Shown here piece after piece: positions 33,439 to 42,716 of a stretch of 64,000 nt of DNA. Position numbers and translations under genes: made by a program. Origin of the DNA: Larkinella sp051857545. Lineage in GTDB: Bacteria > Bacteroidota > Bacteroidia > Cytophagales > Spirosomataceae. How positions within the stretch are numbered: position 1 is the stretch's first letter; each line of letters begins with the position of its first letter. The notes beneath the pieces were generated by a model. That model did no database searches. It was not told the origin of the DNA and saw only the letters and a program-made list of their open reading frames with translations. The stretch lies in contig NZ_JBPZHB010000003.1 in assembly GCF_051857545.1 (NCBI RefSeq), positions 434,001-498,000 on the forward strand, given 5' to 3'.

Positions 33439-35525
33439 TGATGAAAGCAAACTATATCCTGGCTTTGGGCTTGATGGCTCTTGGTCTGTCGGTTCAGGCG
33501 CAAACGCTTGACCGGTCAAAACTGCCCGCCGATGCGCCGGCACCGGTCATCAAAGTGGGCAAACCCGTGTCGTTTACGCTCGCTAACGGACTGAAAGTGT
33601 TCGTGGTACAAAATAATAAACTGCCGCGCGTCGGTTTCAGTCTGCTGTTCGACTACCTGCCCATCCGCGAAGGCGACAAGGCGGGGTACGTCAGCATTGC
33701 CAGTCAGTTGATCAAAACCGGAACCAAAACCCGGACAAAAGATCAGATTGACGAAGCGGTTGATTTCATCGGCGGTAGCCTGAACACCTCGCCAACCGGC
33801 GTTTATGCGATGTCGCTGAAAAAGCACACGCCCAAAATGCTGGAAGTGATGTCGGATGTGGTGCTGAATCCGAAGTTTACGCAGGAAGAGCTGGATAAGC
33901 TGAAAAAACAGACCAAATCGGGGCTGGCGTCGCAGAAAGACAATCCGGCGGCCATTGCCACGCGGGTGAGCAGCATGCTGGTTTACGGCAAAGACCACCC
34001 GTACGGTGAGCCGGATTCGGAAGAAACCGTTGACCGGATTACACTTGAAGATTGCCGCAAATTCTACGAAACCTATTACCGGCCCAACATCGGTTATCTG
34101 GCCGTGGTAGGCGACATTACGCCGGAAGAAGCACGTCCGATGGTGGAGAAGTACTTTGGCAAATGGCAGCCGGGCGAGGTTCCGAAACCGAGTTATGAAA
34201 CGCCAAAACCGCCCGCCAAAACGACCATTGCGCTCATCGACCGGCCGAGTTCGGTGCAGTCGGTGGTCTACATCACGCATCCGGTTTTGTTGAAACCGTA
34301 TACGCCCGAGTCGATTCAGGCCAGCCTGACCAACGATATCCTGGGCGGTGGCGGTGGCAACGCCCGTTTGTATAACAACCTGCGCGAAAAACACGGCTAT
34401 ACCTACGGCGCGTATTCGTCGTTGACGAGCGACCGGCTGGTGGGCCGCTTCCGGGCCAACGCCAACGTGCGGAATGCGGTGACCGACAGCGCCGTAGCGG
34501 AATTTATGACGGAACTGAAAGCGATCCGGAGTTCGAAGCCGACGGCTGAAGAACTGAAAAGTACGAAAAATACGTTTGCCGGCAATTTCATTTTTACGCT
34601 GGAAGACCCCGAGACGATTGCCAATTTTGCGATCAATACCGCCCGGTATAATTTGCCGGAAGACTTTTTCGCCAATTACCTGAAAAACGTCGATGCCGTC
34701 ACGGAAGATCAGGTTGAAGCGTCAGCCGCCAAGCTGATCGATCCGGAACACGCCTATGTGGTAGTGGTGGGAAAAGCTTCCGAAGTGGCCGATAAACTGA
34801 AACGGTTTGGCGACGTTGTTTACTACGATGTCAACGGCATGAAAGTGGACGCACCGGCTCCCGGCAAACTGACGACCACGCCGGTGGGTGTGACGGCGGA
34901 TCAAGTGATCGATAAGTACATAACCGCGATCGGCGGGAAAGACGCCATTGCGAAAATCAAGGATGTCACCCAAAAGCTGACGACCGAGATTCAGGGCACG
35001 AAAATAGACATTGAAAGCAAGCAGAAAGGGTTGAACAAGTTCTCGCTGGCCGTAACGGCCCAGGGTCAGGTGGTGCAGAAAGTGACTTCCGACGGCACGA
35101 AAGTGAAAATGGAAGGCGGTGGGCAGTCGAAAAACGTGACGGACGAAGAAGCCAAGATGGAAATTCTGAAGAATGCCTCTTTTGCTGAATTGCTGTATCC
35201 GACGCTGGGAGCCAAAACGACGCTCGTCGGCACGGAAAAAGTGAATGGAAAAGACGCCTTCAAAATTGACGTGACGCTGGGCAAAAAGACCATTTCGGAG
35301 TTTTATGATACCGAAACCGGCCTGAAAGTGCAGCACACGGCCATTGAGCAGACTCCGCAGGGTGAAATGGCCATCAATACCGGCCTGAGCAATTACAAAG
35401 AAGTAAATGGTGTAAAGTTCCCGCACACCCTGACCCAGAATCTGGGCCCAATGACGATGAAAATGGAAACCCAGTCGCTGGTGGTGAACACCGGGCTGGA
35501 TGACAAGGAGTTTGCGGTGCAGTAA
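33438..35525 (+). CDS. M16-like inactive subunit with LolA/LolB-like C-terminal domain
   Basis: This 695-residue protein has a signal peptide (ALGLMALGLSVQAQ). Residues ~30-450 are M16-like (LANGLKVFVVQNNKLP, GGGGNARLYNNLREKHGYTYGA) but HxxEH is missing where it should follow LIKTGTKT. Residues ~480-695 form a beta-rich domain (VIDKYITAIGGKDAI, FYDTETGLKV, GVKFPHTL) like outer-membrane lipoprotein-sorting/LolA-fold domains. Likely the substrate-binding partner of the active peptidase upstream, 46 bp away. Two ATGs in a row start it; the first is used. Confidence 0.82.
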   Translation: MMKANYILALGLMALGLSVQAQTLDRSKLPADAPAPVIKVGKPVSFTLANGLKVFVVQNNKLPRVGFSLLFDYLPIREGDKAGYVSIASQLIKTGTKTRTKDQIDEAVDFIGGSLNTSPTGVYAMSLKKHTPKMLEVMSDVVLNPKFTQEELDKLKKQTKSGLASQKDNPAAIATRVSSMLVYGKDHPYGEPDSEETVDRITLEDCRKFYETYYRPNIGYLAVVGDITPEEARPMVEKYFGKWQPGEVPKPSYETPKPPAKTTIALIDRPSSVQSVVYITHPVLLKPYTPESIQASLTNDILGGGGGNARLYNNLREKHGYTYGAYSSLTSDRLVGRFRANANVRNAVTDSAVAEFMTELKAIRSSKPTAEELKSTKNTFAGNFIFTLEDPETIANFAINTARYNLPEDFFANYLKNVDAVTEDQVEASAAKLIDPEHAYVVVVGKASEVADKLKRFGDVVYYDVNGMKVDAPAPGKLTTTPVGVTADQVIDKYITAIGGKDAIAKIKDVTQKLTTEIQGTKIDIESKQKGLNKFSLAVTAQGQVVQKVTSDGTKVKMEGGGQSKNVTDEEAKMEILKNASFAELLYPTLGAKTTLVGTEKVNGKDAFKIDVTLGKKTISEFYDTETGLKVQHTAIEQTPQGEMAINTGLSNYKEVNGVKFPHTLTQNLGPMTMKMETQSLVVNTGLDDKEFAVQ

Positions 35526-35551
35526 GCACGGTTTATGGTTTTCGGTATACG

Positions 35552-35602
35552 GTTTACGGTGGCTGGCGCGTGCTTTTTGTGCGTTAGCCACCGTAAACTT
35601 TT
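35552..35602 (+). terminator. Terminator of M16 operon
   Basis: GTTTACGGTGGCT (35552-35564) pairs with AGCCACCGTAAAC (35586-35598), followed by TTTT. It is 26 bp past the stop at 35525. Confidence 0.7.
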
Positions 35603-35727
35603 ACAATAGGCTTCCCTTTCTTGACTGGTACGAGGAAGTAGAATTCTTCAATTGGCATCCCGCATACGGTTTTCGGGAAACGGCGGTTTTGGTCTGTTCT
35701 GGGTGAGCTATTTGGTAATTAGACCAC

Positions 35728-36159
35728 ATGATTGGTGCTTCTAAGACAAAGTTGATGCGTTTCTTAATAATCCTCTTGCTGCCTGTCATGTTTGTTTGGC
35801 AATGTAGTCAGTTTGGTTATCATTCTATTGGAGGGTTCCCAACCAGAGCGGCTGCTCATGCAAAAGCATTGGAACATCTGCATTTTTGGTATTACTGGAT
35901 CACCACAGGTACGTATAAAATAGAGTATTCGTACCTTGAAAACGGCGCGTATAAACGCGAAGCCATGTGGTATTTTAAGGACGAAAATAGATTAGGGTTA
36001 GAAGAGGATATCGGTAGTGGTTTTTATGTACTTTGGCCTGGCATCAACCGTTCTGAAATAAAGCGGTTGATCGTGCAAACTCAACAAGGAATGCCACTAA
36101 ACAGCATCCTTCGGAAATCAATTCTGCCAGGAGATACGTGGGACATTGAGGCTAAATAA
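35728..36159 (+). CDS. Hypothetical membrane-anchored protein
   Basis: This is a 143-residue protein whose N-terminus holds one hydrophobic segment (FLIILLLPVMFVW) followed by Cys; the lipobox is poor, so a signal anchor is as likely. An alternative ATG at 35755 starts directly before that segment. The rest is aromatic-rich (HFWYYWITTGTYKIEYSYL, MWYFKDENRLG). No family recognised. It is 41 bp before another small membrane protein. Confidence 0.5.
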   Translation: MIGASKTKLMRFLIILLLPVMFVWQCSQFGYHSIGGFPTRAAAHAKALEHLHFWYYWITTGTYKIEYSYLENGAYKREAMWYFKDENRLGLEEDIGSGFYVLWPGINRSEIKRLIVQTQQGMPLNSILRKSILPGDTWDIEAK

Positions 36160-36200
36160 GGCTTTATATCTCATGATGTACACTGATTCAAGAAAAATAT

Positions 36201-36488
36201 ATGCTTAATCACACTTGGCAAAAGCAACTCGGAGGAGTGATTCTAAATACTATTTGTTACCTGGTTTTGTGTGCTGCTCTATTTCCGTTCTGGCTACTGT
36301 TTGGTGTTTTGGCTAGTGAAACCGCTCTTTGGCAAAAAGTGTTGTGGCATATTGTTTTTCCTTTAGTTGGGCTTCCCTGGCCCGAATCCGTTACTGGCGT
36401 ATTGGTCTGCTTGTTATCAAATGCAATTGTATGGGGTAGCATTGCTCAACTATTAACCCGATTACGTCATTTTAAACACTCGAAATAG
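36201..36488 (+). CDS. Small integral membrane protein
   Basis: This 95-residue protein has two to three hydrophobic segments (NTICYLVLCAALFPFWLLFG, ILWHIVFPLVGL-like, GVLVCLLSNAIVWGSIA) and a basic C-terminus. No family recognised. It probably shares a transcript with the preceding hypothetical gene. The 173 bp after it hold no visible feature. Confidence 0.5.
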   Translation: MLNHTWQKQLGGVILNTICYLVLCAALFPFWLLFGVLASETALWQKVLWHIVFPLVGLPWPESVTGVLVCLLSNAIVWGSIAQLLTRLRHFKHSK

Positions 36489-36661
36489 TGAGTTTTCTAT
36501 GATGGATTATCTAATAACAGAAATCAAACAGTGGGTTTAGAATTAACTAATCATAAGATTTTCCATTCCCAAATAATTAATTCGGCTACAACAACCCCAA
36601 ATTCGGCTACGTTTGCTCATTGGAAATGGCGGACCTTTGTCCTAACCAATAGAGCATAACC

Positions 36662-37534
36662 ATGATCTTAGTAACTGGAGCTACAGGCCAGCTAGGCACT
36701 GCCGTCATCGACCAACTCCTTCAAAAAATACCAGCCAGCCAGATTACCGCCTTTGTGCGGGACGAAACCAAAGCCGCCCATATGCTTAAACAGGGCGTGA
36801 CGATACGCGTTGGCACCTATGACGACATCAACGCCCTCGACAGCACCATGCAGGGTGTTGAAACGGTTCTGTTGATTGCAGGTACGGATGAAGAAAACCG
36901 GGTTCGCCAACACCAGAATGTCGTGGATGCGGCCCGAAAAGCTGATGTTCAGCGGATTGCCTACACCAGTCGGGCGCTGAAAAACCCGGCGACGCTGGTG
37001 AACCGGTTGATGGCAGGCCACTTTCAGACCGAGGATTACATCAAAGCTAGTGGAATGCCCTACACGCTGTTTCAGAACATCCTGTATATGGATGCGATTC
37101 CGCAGTTTGTGGGTGGCGACGCCGTTTTCGAGCGTGGTATCAACGTACCGGCCGGTCAGGGCCGGGTTGCCTTTGCTCTCCGCAGCGAGATGGGCGAAGC
37201 GATCGCGAATGCGCTGGTCGGTAACGAGGAAGACAGCCGAACGTACCGGCTGACGGGCCGTGAGTCGTACTCGTTTTATGACGTAGCCGCAGCCCTGACC
37301 GATCTCTCAGGCAAATCCGTCACCTACACGCCAGCGGAGCCAGCCACCTTTGAAGCCCAACTGATCGGACGCGGTTTGCCTCAAGTCGTGGCCCGGCGAA
37401 TCACCGGGTTTATTACCGACATCGCCCATGGCCAGGAAGACACCATCAGTTCTGATCTGGAAAAGTTGCTGGGTCGAAAACCGACTGGACTTAAAGACGG
37501 ATTAACGGTGTTGTATAAGCTGAAACAGGCGTAA
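36662..37534 (+). CDS. NmrA/QorB-like NAD(P)H-dependent oxidoreductase
   Basis: This 290-residue SDR-fold protein begins with the atypical-SDR nucleotide motif VTGATGQLGTAVIDQLL. It then shows FVRDETKA, VLLIAGTDEENRVRQHQNVVDAA and AYTSRA, the layout of the NmrA-like QdoR2/QorB group that reduces quinones with NADPH. It could instead be a redox-sensing non-catalytic NmrA protein. An AraC-type regulator follows 45 bp downstream on the same strand and may control it. Confidence 0.75.
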   Translation: MILVTGATGQLGTAVIDQLLQKIPASQITAFVRDETKAAHMLKQGVTIRVGTYDDINALDSTMQGVETVLLIAGTDEENRVRQHQNVVDAARKADVQRIAYTSRALKNPATLVNRLMAGHFQTEDYIKASGMPYTLFQNILYMDAIPQFVGGDAVFERGINVPAGQGRVAFALRSEMGEAIANALVGNEEDSRTYRLTGRESYSFYDVAAALTDLSGKSVTYTPAEPATFEAQLIGRGLPQVVARRITGFITDIAHGQEDTISSDLEKLLGRKPTGLKDGLTVLYKLKQA

Positions 37535-37579
37535 TCTGGCTTTTACTCGGTGCAAACCAGGCCATAAACCCATCGAAGA

Positions 37580-38494
37580 ATGTCAACTGAACCGCTTCAC
37601 CGCATCGACACCATCTCCGCGTATCATCAGTTCGCCGGTCTTCCCAAACCGGGCCATCCGCTCATTAGCGTAGTTCGGTTTGACGACATCAGACCACAGA
37701 AGATTGACAGACCGAAAAGCTTTGTGAACAACTTCTATTCGATTGCGCTCAAACGGAATTTCAATGGCCGGATGAAATACGGGCAACAGCCGTATGATTT
37801 CGACGACGGGGTGATGGTTTTTTTAGCGCCCGGTCAGGTGCTGGCGGTTGCGGCTGATGAAACCCTTGAACACAGCGGCTGGCTGTTGATGATCCATCCT
37901 GATTTTTTATGGCATACACCTCTGTCTAAAACAATCCGCCAGTACGCCTATTTCGACTATTCCATTCGTGAAGCCCTGTTTTTGTCTGAAAAGGAAGAGT
38001 CCGTGATCGTCGGCATCATCCAGCAGATTCAGCAGGAATACCAGGCTCCCATCGACAAATTCAGCCAGAACATCATCGTTGCTCAGCTCGACGTGCTGCT
38101 CAATTATGCCGACCGGTTTTACCAGCGACAGTTCATCACCCGGAAAATTACCAACCACGAAATTCTGGACCGGTTTGAAACCGTACTTGTGGCTTATTTT
38201 GCCAGCGATGAGCGACTGAAAACCGGCTTGCCAACGGTCGGGTATATGGCCGAACAACTTCATCTATCTCCCACGTATCTGAGCAGTCTGCTAAAAGCAC
38301 TGACCGGGCAAAACGCCCAGCAGCATATTCACGGGAAACTCATTGAAAAGGCCAAAGAAAGGCTGTCGACAACGACTTTGTCGGTTGGTGAGATCGCTTA
38401 CGGGCTCGGTTTCGAGCATCCCCAGTCGTTCAGTAAGTTATTCAGGAGCAAGACGAACTCTTCTCCGCTGGAATTTCGCCAGTCGTTTAATTAA
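37580..38494 (+). CDS. AraC-family transcriptional regulator
   Basis: This 304-residue protein has an N-terminal cupin-like sensor domain (residues ~20-140; FDDGVMVFLAPGQVLAV) and a C-terminal double helix-turn-helix: VGYMAEQLHLSPTYLSSLLKALTG, then LSVGEIAYGLGFEHPQSFSKLFRSKTNSSP. The second helix pair matches the AraC consensus closely. Co-directional with the QorB-like gene, which is its probable target. Confidence 0.87.
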   Translation: MSTEPLHRIDTISAYHQFAGLPKPGHPLISVVRFDDIRPQKIDRPKSFVNNFYSIALKRNFNGRMKYGQQPYDFDDGVMVFLAPGQVLAVAADETLEHSGWLLMIHPDFLWHTPLSKTIRQYAYFDYSIREALFLSEKEESVIVGIIQQIQQEYQAPIDKFSQNIIVAQLDVLLNYADRFYQRQFITRKITNHEILDRFETVLVAYFASDERLKTGLPTVGYMAEQLHLSPTYLSSLLKALTGQNAQQHIHGKLIEKAKERLSTTTLSVGEIAYGLGFEHPQSFSKLFRSKTNSSPLEFRQSFN

Positions 38495-38514
38495 GTCAAT
38501 GATGGCGGTGCAGA

Positions 38515-39711
38515 TTACCGCCCAATCGGCCGGATTCCCGATTTCCGGACATCGGCGACGACGATAAAACGGTAGCGGGGGTCTTTATCGAACGAGTCTT
38601 TAGAGGTGCGGTAATGCCGCTGGGCGCGCTGGCGGGCTTCGGTGAAGAGCTTTCGGGAAGCTTTCCGACGGCGAACCGACATGATTTTCCGTAAATCGAC
38701 ATCGCCGATCATCGAGGTTTCCAGACAGGCCAGATCCTTGTGTTCGGCGTCGCGGTAGTAGCCCAGCACGCAGTGGTCGGCCAGCAACACCAGAACCGGG
38801 TCGATGTGAATGGAACGCAGCACCGACGCCATCAACACCATGCCATCGACACAATTGGCCTGCCGATTGTTCCAGGTTTGGTCAATCGTCCGAATGCGCT
38901 GGCTATAGAGGTTTTGTGAAATGCCGGTACTTGAATTGGTTGAGATCGAACTGTAGCGAATGCCCCGTTTCTGTAGCGCATACCAGATGGAAAAAACCTG
39001 ATCGTCGACCCGCTTTCTGTCGCCGGTCTGGTAGCCGTCGAAGCCATCCACAATGTCATTTTGCAATGCCTGACTCAGCACCTCGTCCACAACCGGATCA
39101 TCCTCGTTGATGTAGGCCACGTACATGTAATTCAGATCCAGATCACCGGTTCCGGTTTCGTCGTCTTCCCAATAATACGGGCAATCGTTGACGGAACGCA
39201 TCGTGGCCACCACCGTCCGATGACCGACTTTTTCGTTGTTGATGTAGGTCGTAACCGTGAAATTAACCGGCGTAGGTTGCAGCAATCCGCGCAGTTTCTC
39301 AAAATTCCAGGCAATGCGGGGCGTTATTTCGTAGTTCCTGTCGGGTTCCTGCAAAATGCCTTCGTAAACAGCCGCTTCACTAAAGGGCGTTGCGCCCACT
39401 TCCACCCGCACGGAGGTATTCAGGCCGGGGTTATGAAACGAAACCGACACATTGCCGTCGCCATCGCCCAATCGGTAATTTTTGCTTTTTTCGGAAAGAG
39501 TCGCCCGCGCCAGCAGGTAGGAGGGGAAAAGCTGGTGTTCCATGCCCACCACTACCGATATACGTTGACGGTTTTCCCGGACTTTACTGGTCGGAGAAGA
39601 AACATGCGCCAATGCATCCCCTCTGGTCTCGACAGGTGCCAACTGCGAATAACCAGGAAACAACGACAAATAAAATACACTAAAAATCAGTGCATTGCAC
39701 AATAATCTCAT
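38515..39711 (-). CDS. Secreted transglutaminase-like protein
   Basis: This 398-residue protein has a signal peptide (ALIFSVFYLSLFPGYSQ). The C-terminal half carries a transglutaminase-like core: Cys in QANCVDGMVLMASVLRSI (~residue 290), His in LLADHCVLGYY (~313), and an acidic residue in LACLETSMIG. The N-terminal part is beta-rich. Bacterial members of this superfamily act as peptidases or crosslinkers, and the substrate is unknown. It is transcribed alone, away from the copper region. Confidence 0.72.
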   Translation of the reverse strand: MRLLCNALIFSVFYLSLFPGYSQLAPVETRGDALAHVSSPTSKVRENRQRISVVVGMEHQLFPSYLLARATLSEKSKNYRLGDGDGNVSVSFHNPGLNTSVRVEVGATPFSEAAVYEGILQEPDRNYEITPRIAWNFEKLRGLLQPTPVNFTVTTYINNEKVGHRTVVATMRSVNDCPYYWEDDETGTGDLDLNYMYVAYINEDDPVVDEVLSQALQNDIVDGFDGYQTGDRKRVDDQVFSIWYALQKRGIRYSSISTNSSTGISQNLYSQRIRTIDQTWNNRQANCVDGMVLMASVLRSIHIDPVLVLLADHCVLGYYRDAEHKDLACLETSMIGDVDLRKIMSVRRRKASRKLFTEARQRAQRHYRTSKDSFDKDPRYRFIVVADVRKSGIRPIGR

Positions 39712-39843
39712 TTCGGTTAAAACAGTTACGATAGAATCTACGGGTGGCTATGCGAATTAACAAAATATTACGAATTTAGTCAATAGGTAACATCAGAGGG
39801 TATTCAACATTTTTTTGTACTATTGTGCGGATTTTAAAATCGT

Positions 39844-40218
39844 ATGCGCGCTGCACTGGCTTACATCCTGCTGATTGCGATTCTGCTGCCTCTGTTCAGC
39901 CAGTGGGGAACCATTGCGTATTACCATGCCAACAAGGCGTATATTGCCAAAGTCCTGTGCGAAAATCGCGCCAAACCGGAGCTGCATTGCGACGGGCAAT
40001 GTTACCTCGCCAAAAAACTGACCGCTCAACAGGAGCAGCAGGATAAAGCGACCACGGAACAAGTGCAGAAAACGCCTGATTTTCAGTTGTTCTACCAGTC
40101 GAATTTGCCGTTTTTATTTCAACCGGTTGTCATTGCTCAGACAACGGTTTTGCCGGCTTATCTGCCGGGATCGTATCCTTCCCCACGGTATTCGTTGTTT
40201 CAGCCACCGCAGGTTTGA
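39844..40218 (+). CDS. Small Cys-motif membrane protein (copy 1)
   Basis: This 124-residue protein has one N-terminal membrane segment (ALAYILLIAILLPLFSQWGTIAYY), then the motif CENRAKPELHCDGQCYLAKKL, a Gln-rich stretch, and a Pro/Tyr-rich tail. The gene at 44749 encodes the same layout with near-identical motif (CENRDRPELHCDGQCYLARRL). Spacing C-x9/10-C-x3-C suggests metal binding or disulfides. One copy precedes the TonB receptor, the other precedes an MbnP-like gene, tying it to the copper locus. Function unknown. Confidence 0.7.
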   Translation: MRAALAYILLIAILLPLFSQWGTIAYYHANKAYIAKVLCENRAKPELHCDGQCYLAKKLTAQQEQQDKATTEQVQKTPDFQLFYQSNLPFLFQPVVIAQTTVLPAYLPGSYPSPRYSLFQPPQV

Positions 40219-40232
40219 TGGTTTGTTGTCAG

Positions 40233-40261
40233 ATCTGTCAGGTTTCCAAAACCTGATAGAT
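40233..40261. repeat. Hairpin after the small Cys-motif gene
   Basis: TCTGTCAGGTTT (40234-40245) pairs with AAACCTGATAGA (40249-40260) with one mismatch, extended by an outer A-T pair. It is 15 bp after the stop and could attenuate read-through into the TonB receptor gene. AACCTGATAGGTT-type hairpins are common intergenic repeats in this group of bacteria. Confidence 0.5.
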
Positions 40262-40328
40262 TCCCGGTTTAACCAATGGGATGTTCCCAGCGGTTTGCTC
40301 GTCCATTTCATCAAATCGAACCCGCTTT

Positions 40329-42692
40329 ATGACTTTTTTATACCGGCTCGTGGTCACGGTTTTCGTGATCCTGGCGCCATTTGGGCTATACGCCCAATCC
40401 CTTATTCAGGGAACCATTTTCGATGCCCAAACCAAAGAGCCCCTGGCGGGCGTCGCTATCTCGTCGGAAGATCGCAAAACCGGTACGCTGACGAATGCCG
40501 ACGGCCGGTTTTCATTGAATTCCTCCACCCTGAAACTGTTGATTTCGGCGGTGGGTTTTCAATCCCAGGAAGTAACGCCCTCCGAAAAACCGTTGCGCAT
40601 TGCCCTGGCTCCCGCCGTCGAAAACCTACAAACCATTGTTGTGACCGCCAACCGCGAAGCCCAGAAACGGACCGAAGCGCCGGTGGCCATTTCCCGGCTT
40701 TCGCCCACGCTGATCGACGAAACCAAGCCGACTTTGCTGGCCGAACTCATCAACAAAACGCCGGGCGTGGTGATGCTCAATTACAACAACGAGCAACACG
40801 GCATGGGCATTCGCCAACCGTTTGGCACCAGTGCCTACTTTCTCTACCTCGAAGACGGTGTTCCGATCCGGCCGATGGGCGTTTTCAACCACAATGCGCT
40901 GATTGAAATGAACGTCTTCACCGTCAGCTCGGTAGAAATTGTGAAAGGCCCGGCTTCGTCGCTCTATGGACCGGAAGCCGTGGGGGGCGCCATCAATTTT
41001 ATCACGCAGCGACCCACCGCCGTCCCGACGTTTCGGGTTGGCATTCAGGGCGATCAGTGGGGCTATGGCCGGGTGCAGTATGGCGGGGGCGGAATGCTCA
41101 CCAAAAAGCTGGGCGTCTACGCGGGCGGTTTTGTGGCCCGGCAGCACAATAGCTGGCAATCCCGGTCCGACTACGACAAAGTGTCGTTCAATGGCCGGGC
41201 CGAATACGCGTTTACGGGTCGTACCAAACTGACCGGCACGTTTTCGTACAACGACTACAATTCGCAAACCGGCGGCAGCGTCGACAGCATCGCTTTTTAC
41301 AACCGGCAATACACCTCGACCTCGGATTTTACGTACCGGAAAGTAAAGGCAATTCGCTCGCGGTTGACGCTCGATCACCAGTGGAAAAACGGCTCCGATA
41401 GTTACCTGACGGCTTTTTACCGCGACAATTCGATTGGCCAGAACCCGAGTTACGGCATTCGCTGGACGAGTGGTGCCACCAAAGCCACGGGCCAGATCAA
41501 CGTCAATGCCTTTCGCAGTTATGGCTTCATTGCCCAGCACAGCCAGAAGCTGCCGTTCTGGAACGGACGGGTGATGGCCGGGCTGACCTACGATGCGTCG
41601 CCAACGACCTATAACGCCTACCAGATTGAACTGGAAGCGCAGCTACGACCCGACAAAAAATCGGTGGAACAGTATAAACTGGTGAAAGAACGGCCCGACT
41701 TGCTGCTGGCCGACTACGCAGCCGACATTCACAACTCGGCCGTTTACGCCCAACTCGACCTGAATCCCTGGTCGGCGCTGCGGATTTTACTCGGCGGACG
41801 GTTCGACCAGATGGCGTTCGATTATGACAATTACCTGGATCAGAGTACCGGGCGAAAAGCCTACCGCCAGTTTACGCCCAAAGTGGGCCTGACCTACGAT
41901 CTGGGCCGCGACCAGGGTTTGTATGCCAACTACAGCAAAGGCTTTTCACCGCCCGGTCTGACGTCGATTTTTACCAAACGCGTCAACGCCCAACCGGGTG
42001 AATCGCCCTTTTATTACAACCTTCAACCGGCGTATTTCAACAACTACGAAGTCGGTGGCTGGGCGTCGCTGCTCAACCGGAAAATGTACATCGATGTGGC
42101 GGTTTACCAGATGGAAGGGCGCAACGAACTGCTCAACATTCGCCAGCCCGACAACAGCACCGATTACCAGTCGGCGGGGAAAACGCTGCACCGGGGCATC
42201 GAATACAGCCTCACCTACCGTCCGTCGGGCGAGTGGTTTTTCCGGTTTGGCGGGACCAATGCCGTTCACCGGTTTGTCGATTTTGCGTTGAGTACGAGGG
42301 CTTCCGATGCCGTAAAAAACGTGAACGGCTTCGATATGCCGCAGGCCCCGCGCTGGGTGGCCAATACCGAACTGACGTATAAACCGCGTTGGGCCAAAGG
42401 GTTGCGGATGTCGGCGGAATGGCAACGCATCAGTTCCTGGTATCAGAATCAGATCAACACGGTTTCGTACGACGACCGGGGCGCGTTCGGCGGGCGGGGT
42501 GTCAGCGTCATCAACCTGCGGGCGGGGTATGCCTTCCGGCGGTTTGAGGTATTTGCCAATCTGATGAATGCCACCGACGAACTCTATGCGACCTCGGCCA
42601 CGCGTGGCAACAATGCGACCGACCGAACCACCTATACGCCCGCAGCACCCCGGACGCTGGTGGGCGGGATTCAGTATAATTTTTCAAAGTGA
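40329..42692 (+). CDS. TonB-dependent receptor of copper locus
   Basis: This 787-residue protein starts at ATG 40329, which places the signal peptide first (VVTVFVILAPFGLYAQ). A CarboxypepD_reg-like domain follows (residues ~20-100; QGTIFDAQTKEPLAGVAIS), then the plug (~115-230; VVMLNYNNEQHGMGIRQPFG, VEIVKGPASSLYGPEAVGGAIN) and a 22-strand-type barrel ending GGIQYNFSK. It imports a ligand across the outer membrane with TonB energy. Position at the head of genes for MbnP, MbnH and Cys-rich proteins suggests copper or a copper complex, by analogy with methanobactin-type clusters. Siderophore or other substrates are not excluded. Confidence 0.87.
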   Translation: MTFLYRLVVTVFVILAPFGLYAQSLIQGTIFDAQTKEPLAGVAISSEDRKTGTLTNADGRFSLNSSTLKLLISAVGFQSQEVTPSEKPLRIALAPAVENLQTIVVTANREAQKRTEAPVAISRLSPTLIDETKPTLLAELINKTPGVVMLNYNNEQHGMGIRQPFGTSAYFLYLEDGVPIRPMGVFNHNALIEMNVFTVSSVEIVKGPASSLYGPEAVGGAINFITQRPTAVPTFRVGIQGDQWGYGRVQYGGGGMLTKKLGVYAGGFVARQHNSWQSRSDYDKVSFNGRAEYAFTGRTKLTGTFSYNDYNSQTGGSVDSIAFYNRQYTSTSDFTYRKVKAIRSRLTLDHQWKNGSDSYLTAFYRDNSIGQNPSYGIRWTSGATKATGQINVNAFRSYGFIAQHSQKLPFWNGRVMAGLTYDASPTTYNAYQIELEAQLRPDKKSVEQYKLVKERPDLLLADYAADIHNSAVYAQLDLNPWSALRILLGGRFDQMAFDYDNYLDQSTGRKAYRQFTPKVGLTYDLGRDQGLYANYSKGFSPPGLTSIFTKRVNAQPGESPFYYNLQPAYFNNYEVGGWASLLNRKMYIDVAVYQMEGRNELLNIRQPDNSTDYQSAGKTLHRGIEYSLTYRPSGEWFFRFGGTNAVHRFVDFALSTRASDAVKNVNGFDMPQAPRWVANTELTYKPRWAKGLRMSAEWQRISSWYQNQINTVSYDDRGAFGGRGVSVINLRAGYAFRRFEVFANLMNATDELYATSATRGNNATDRTTYTPAAPRTLVGGIQYNFSK

Positions 42693-42716
42693 CCTAAACT
42701 GCATACCGTATTGACC

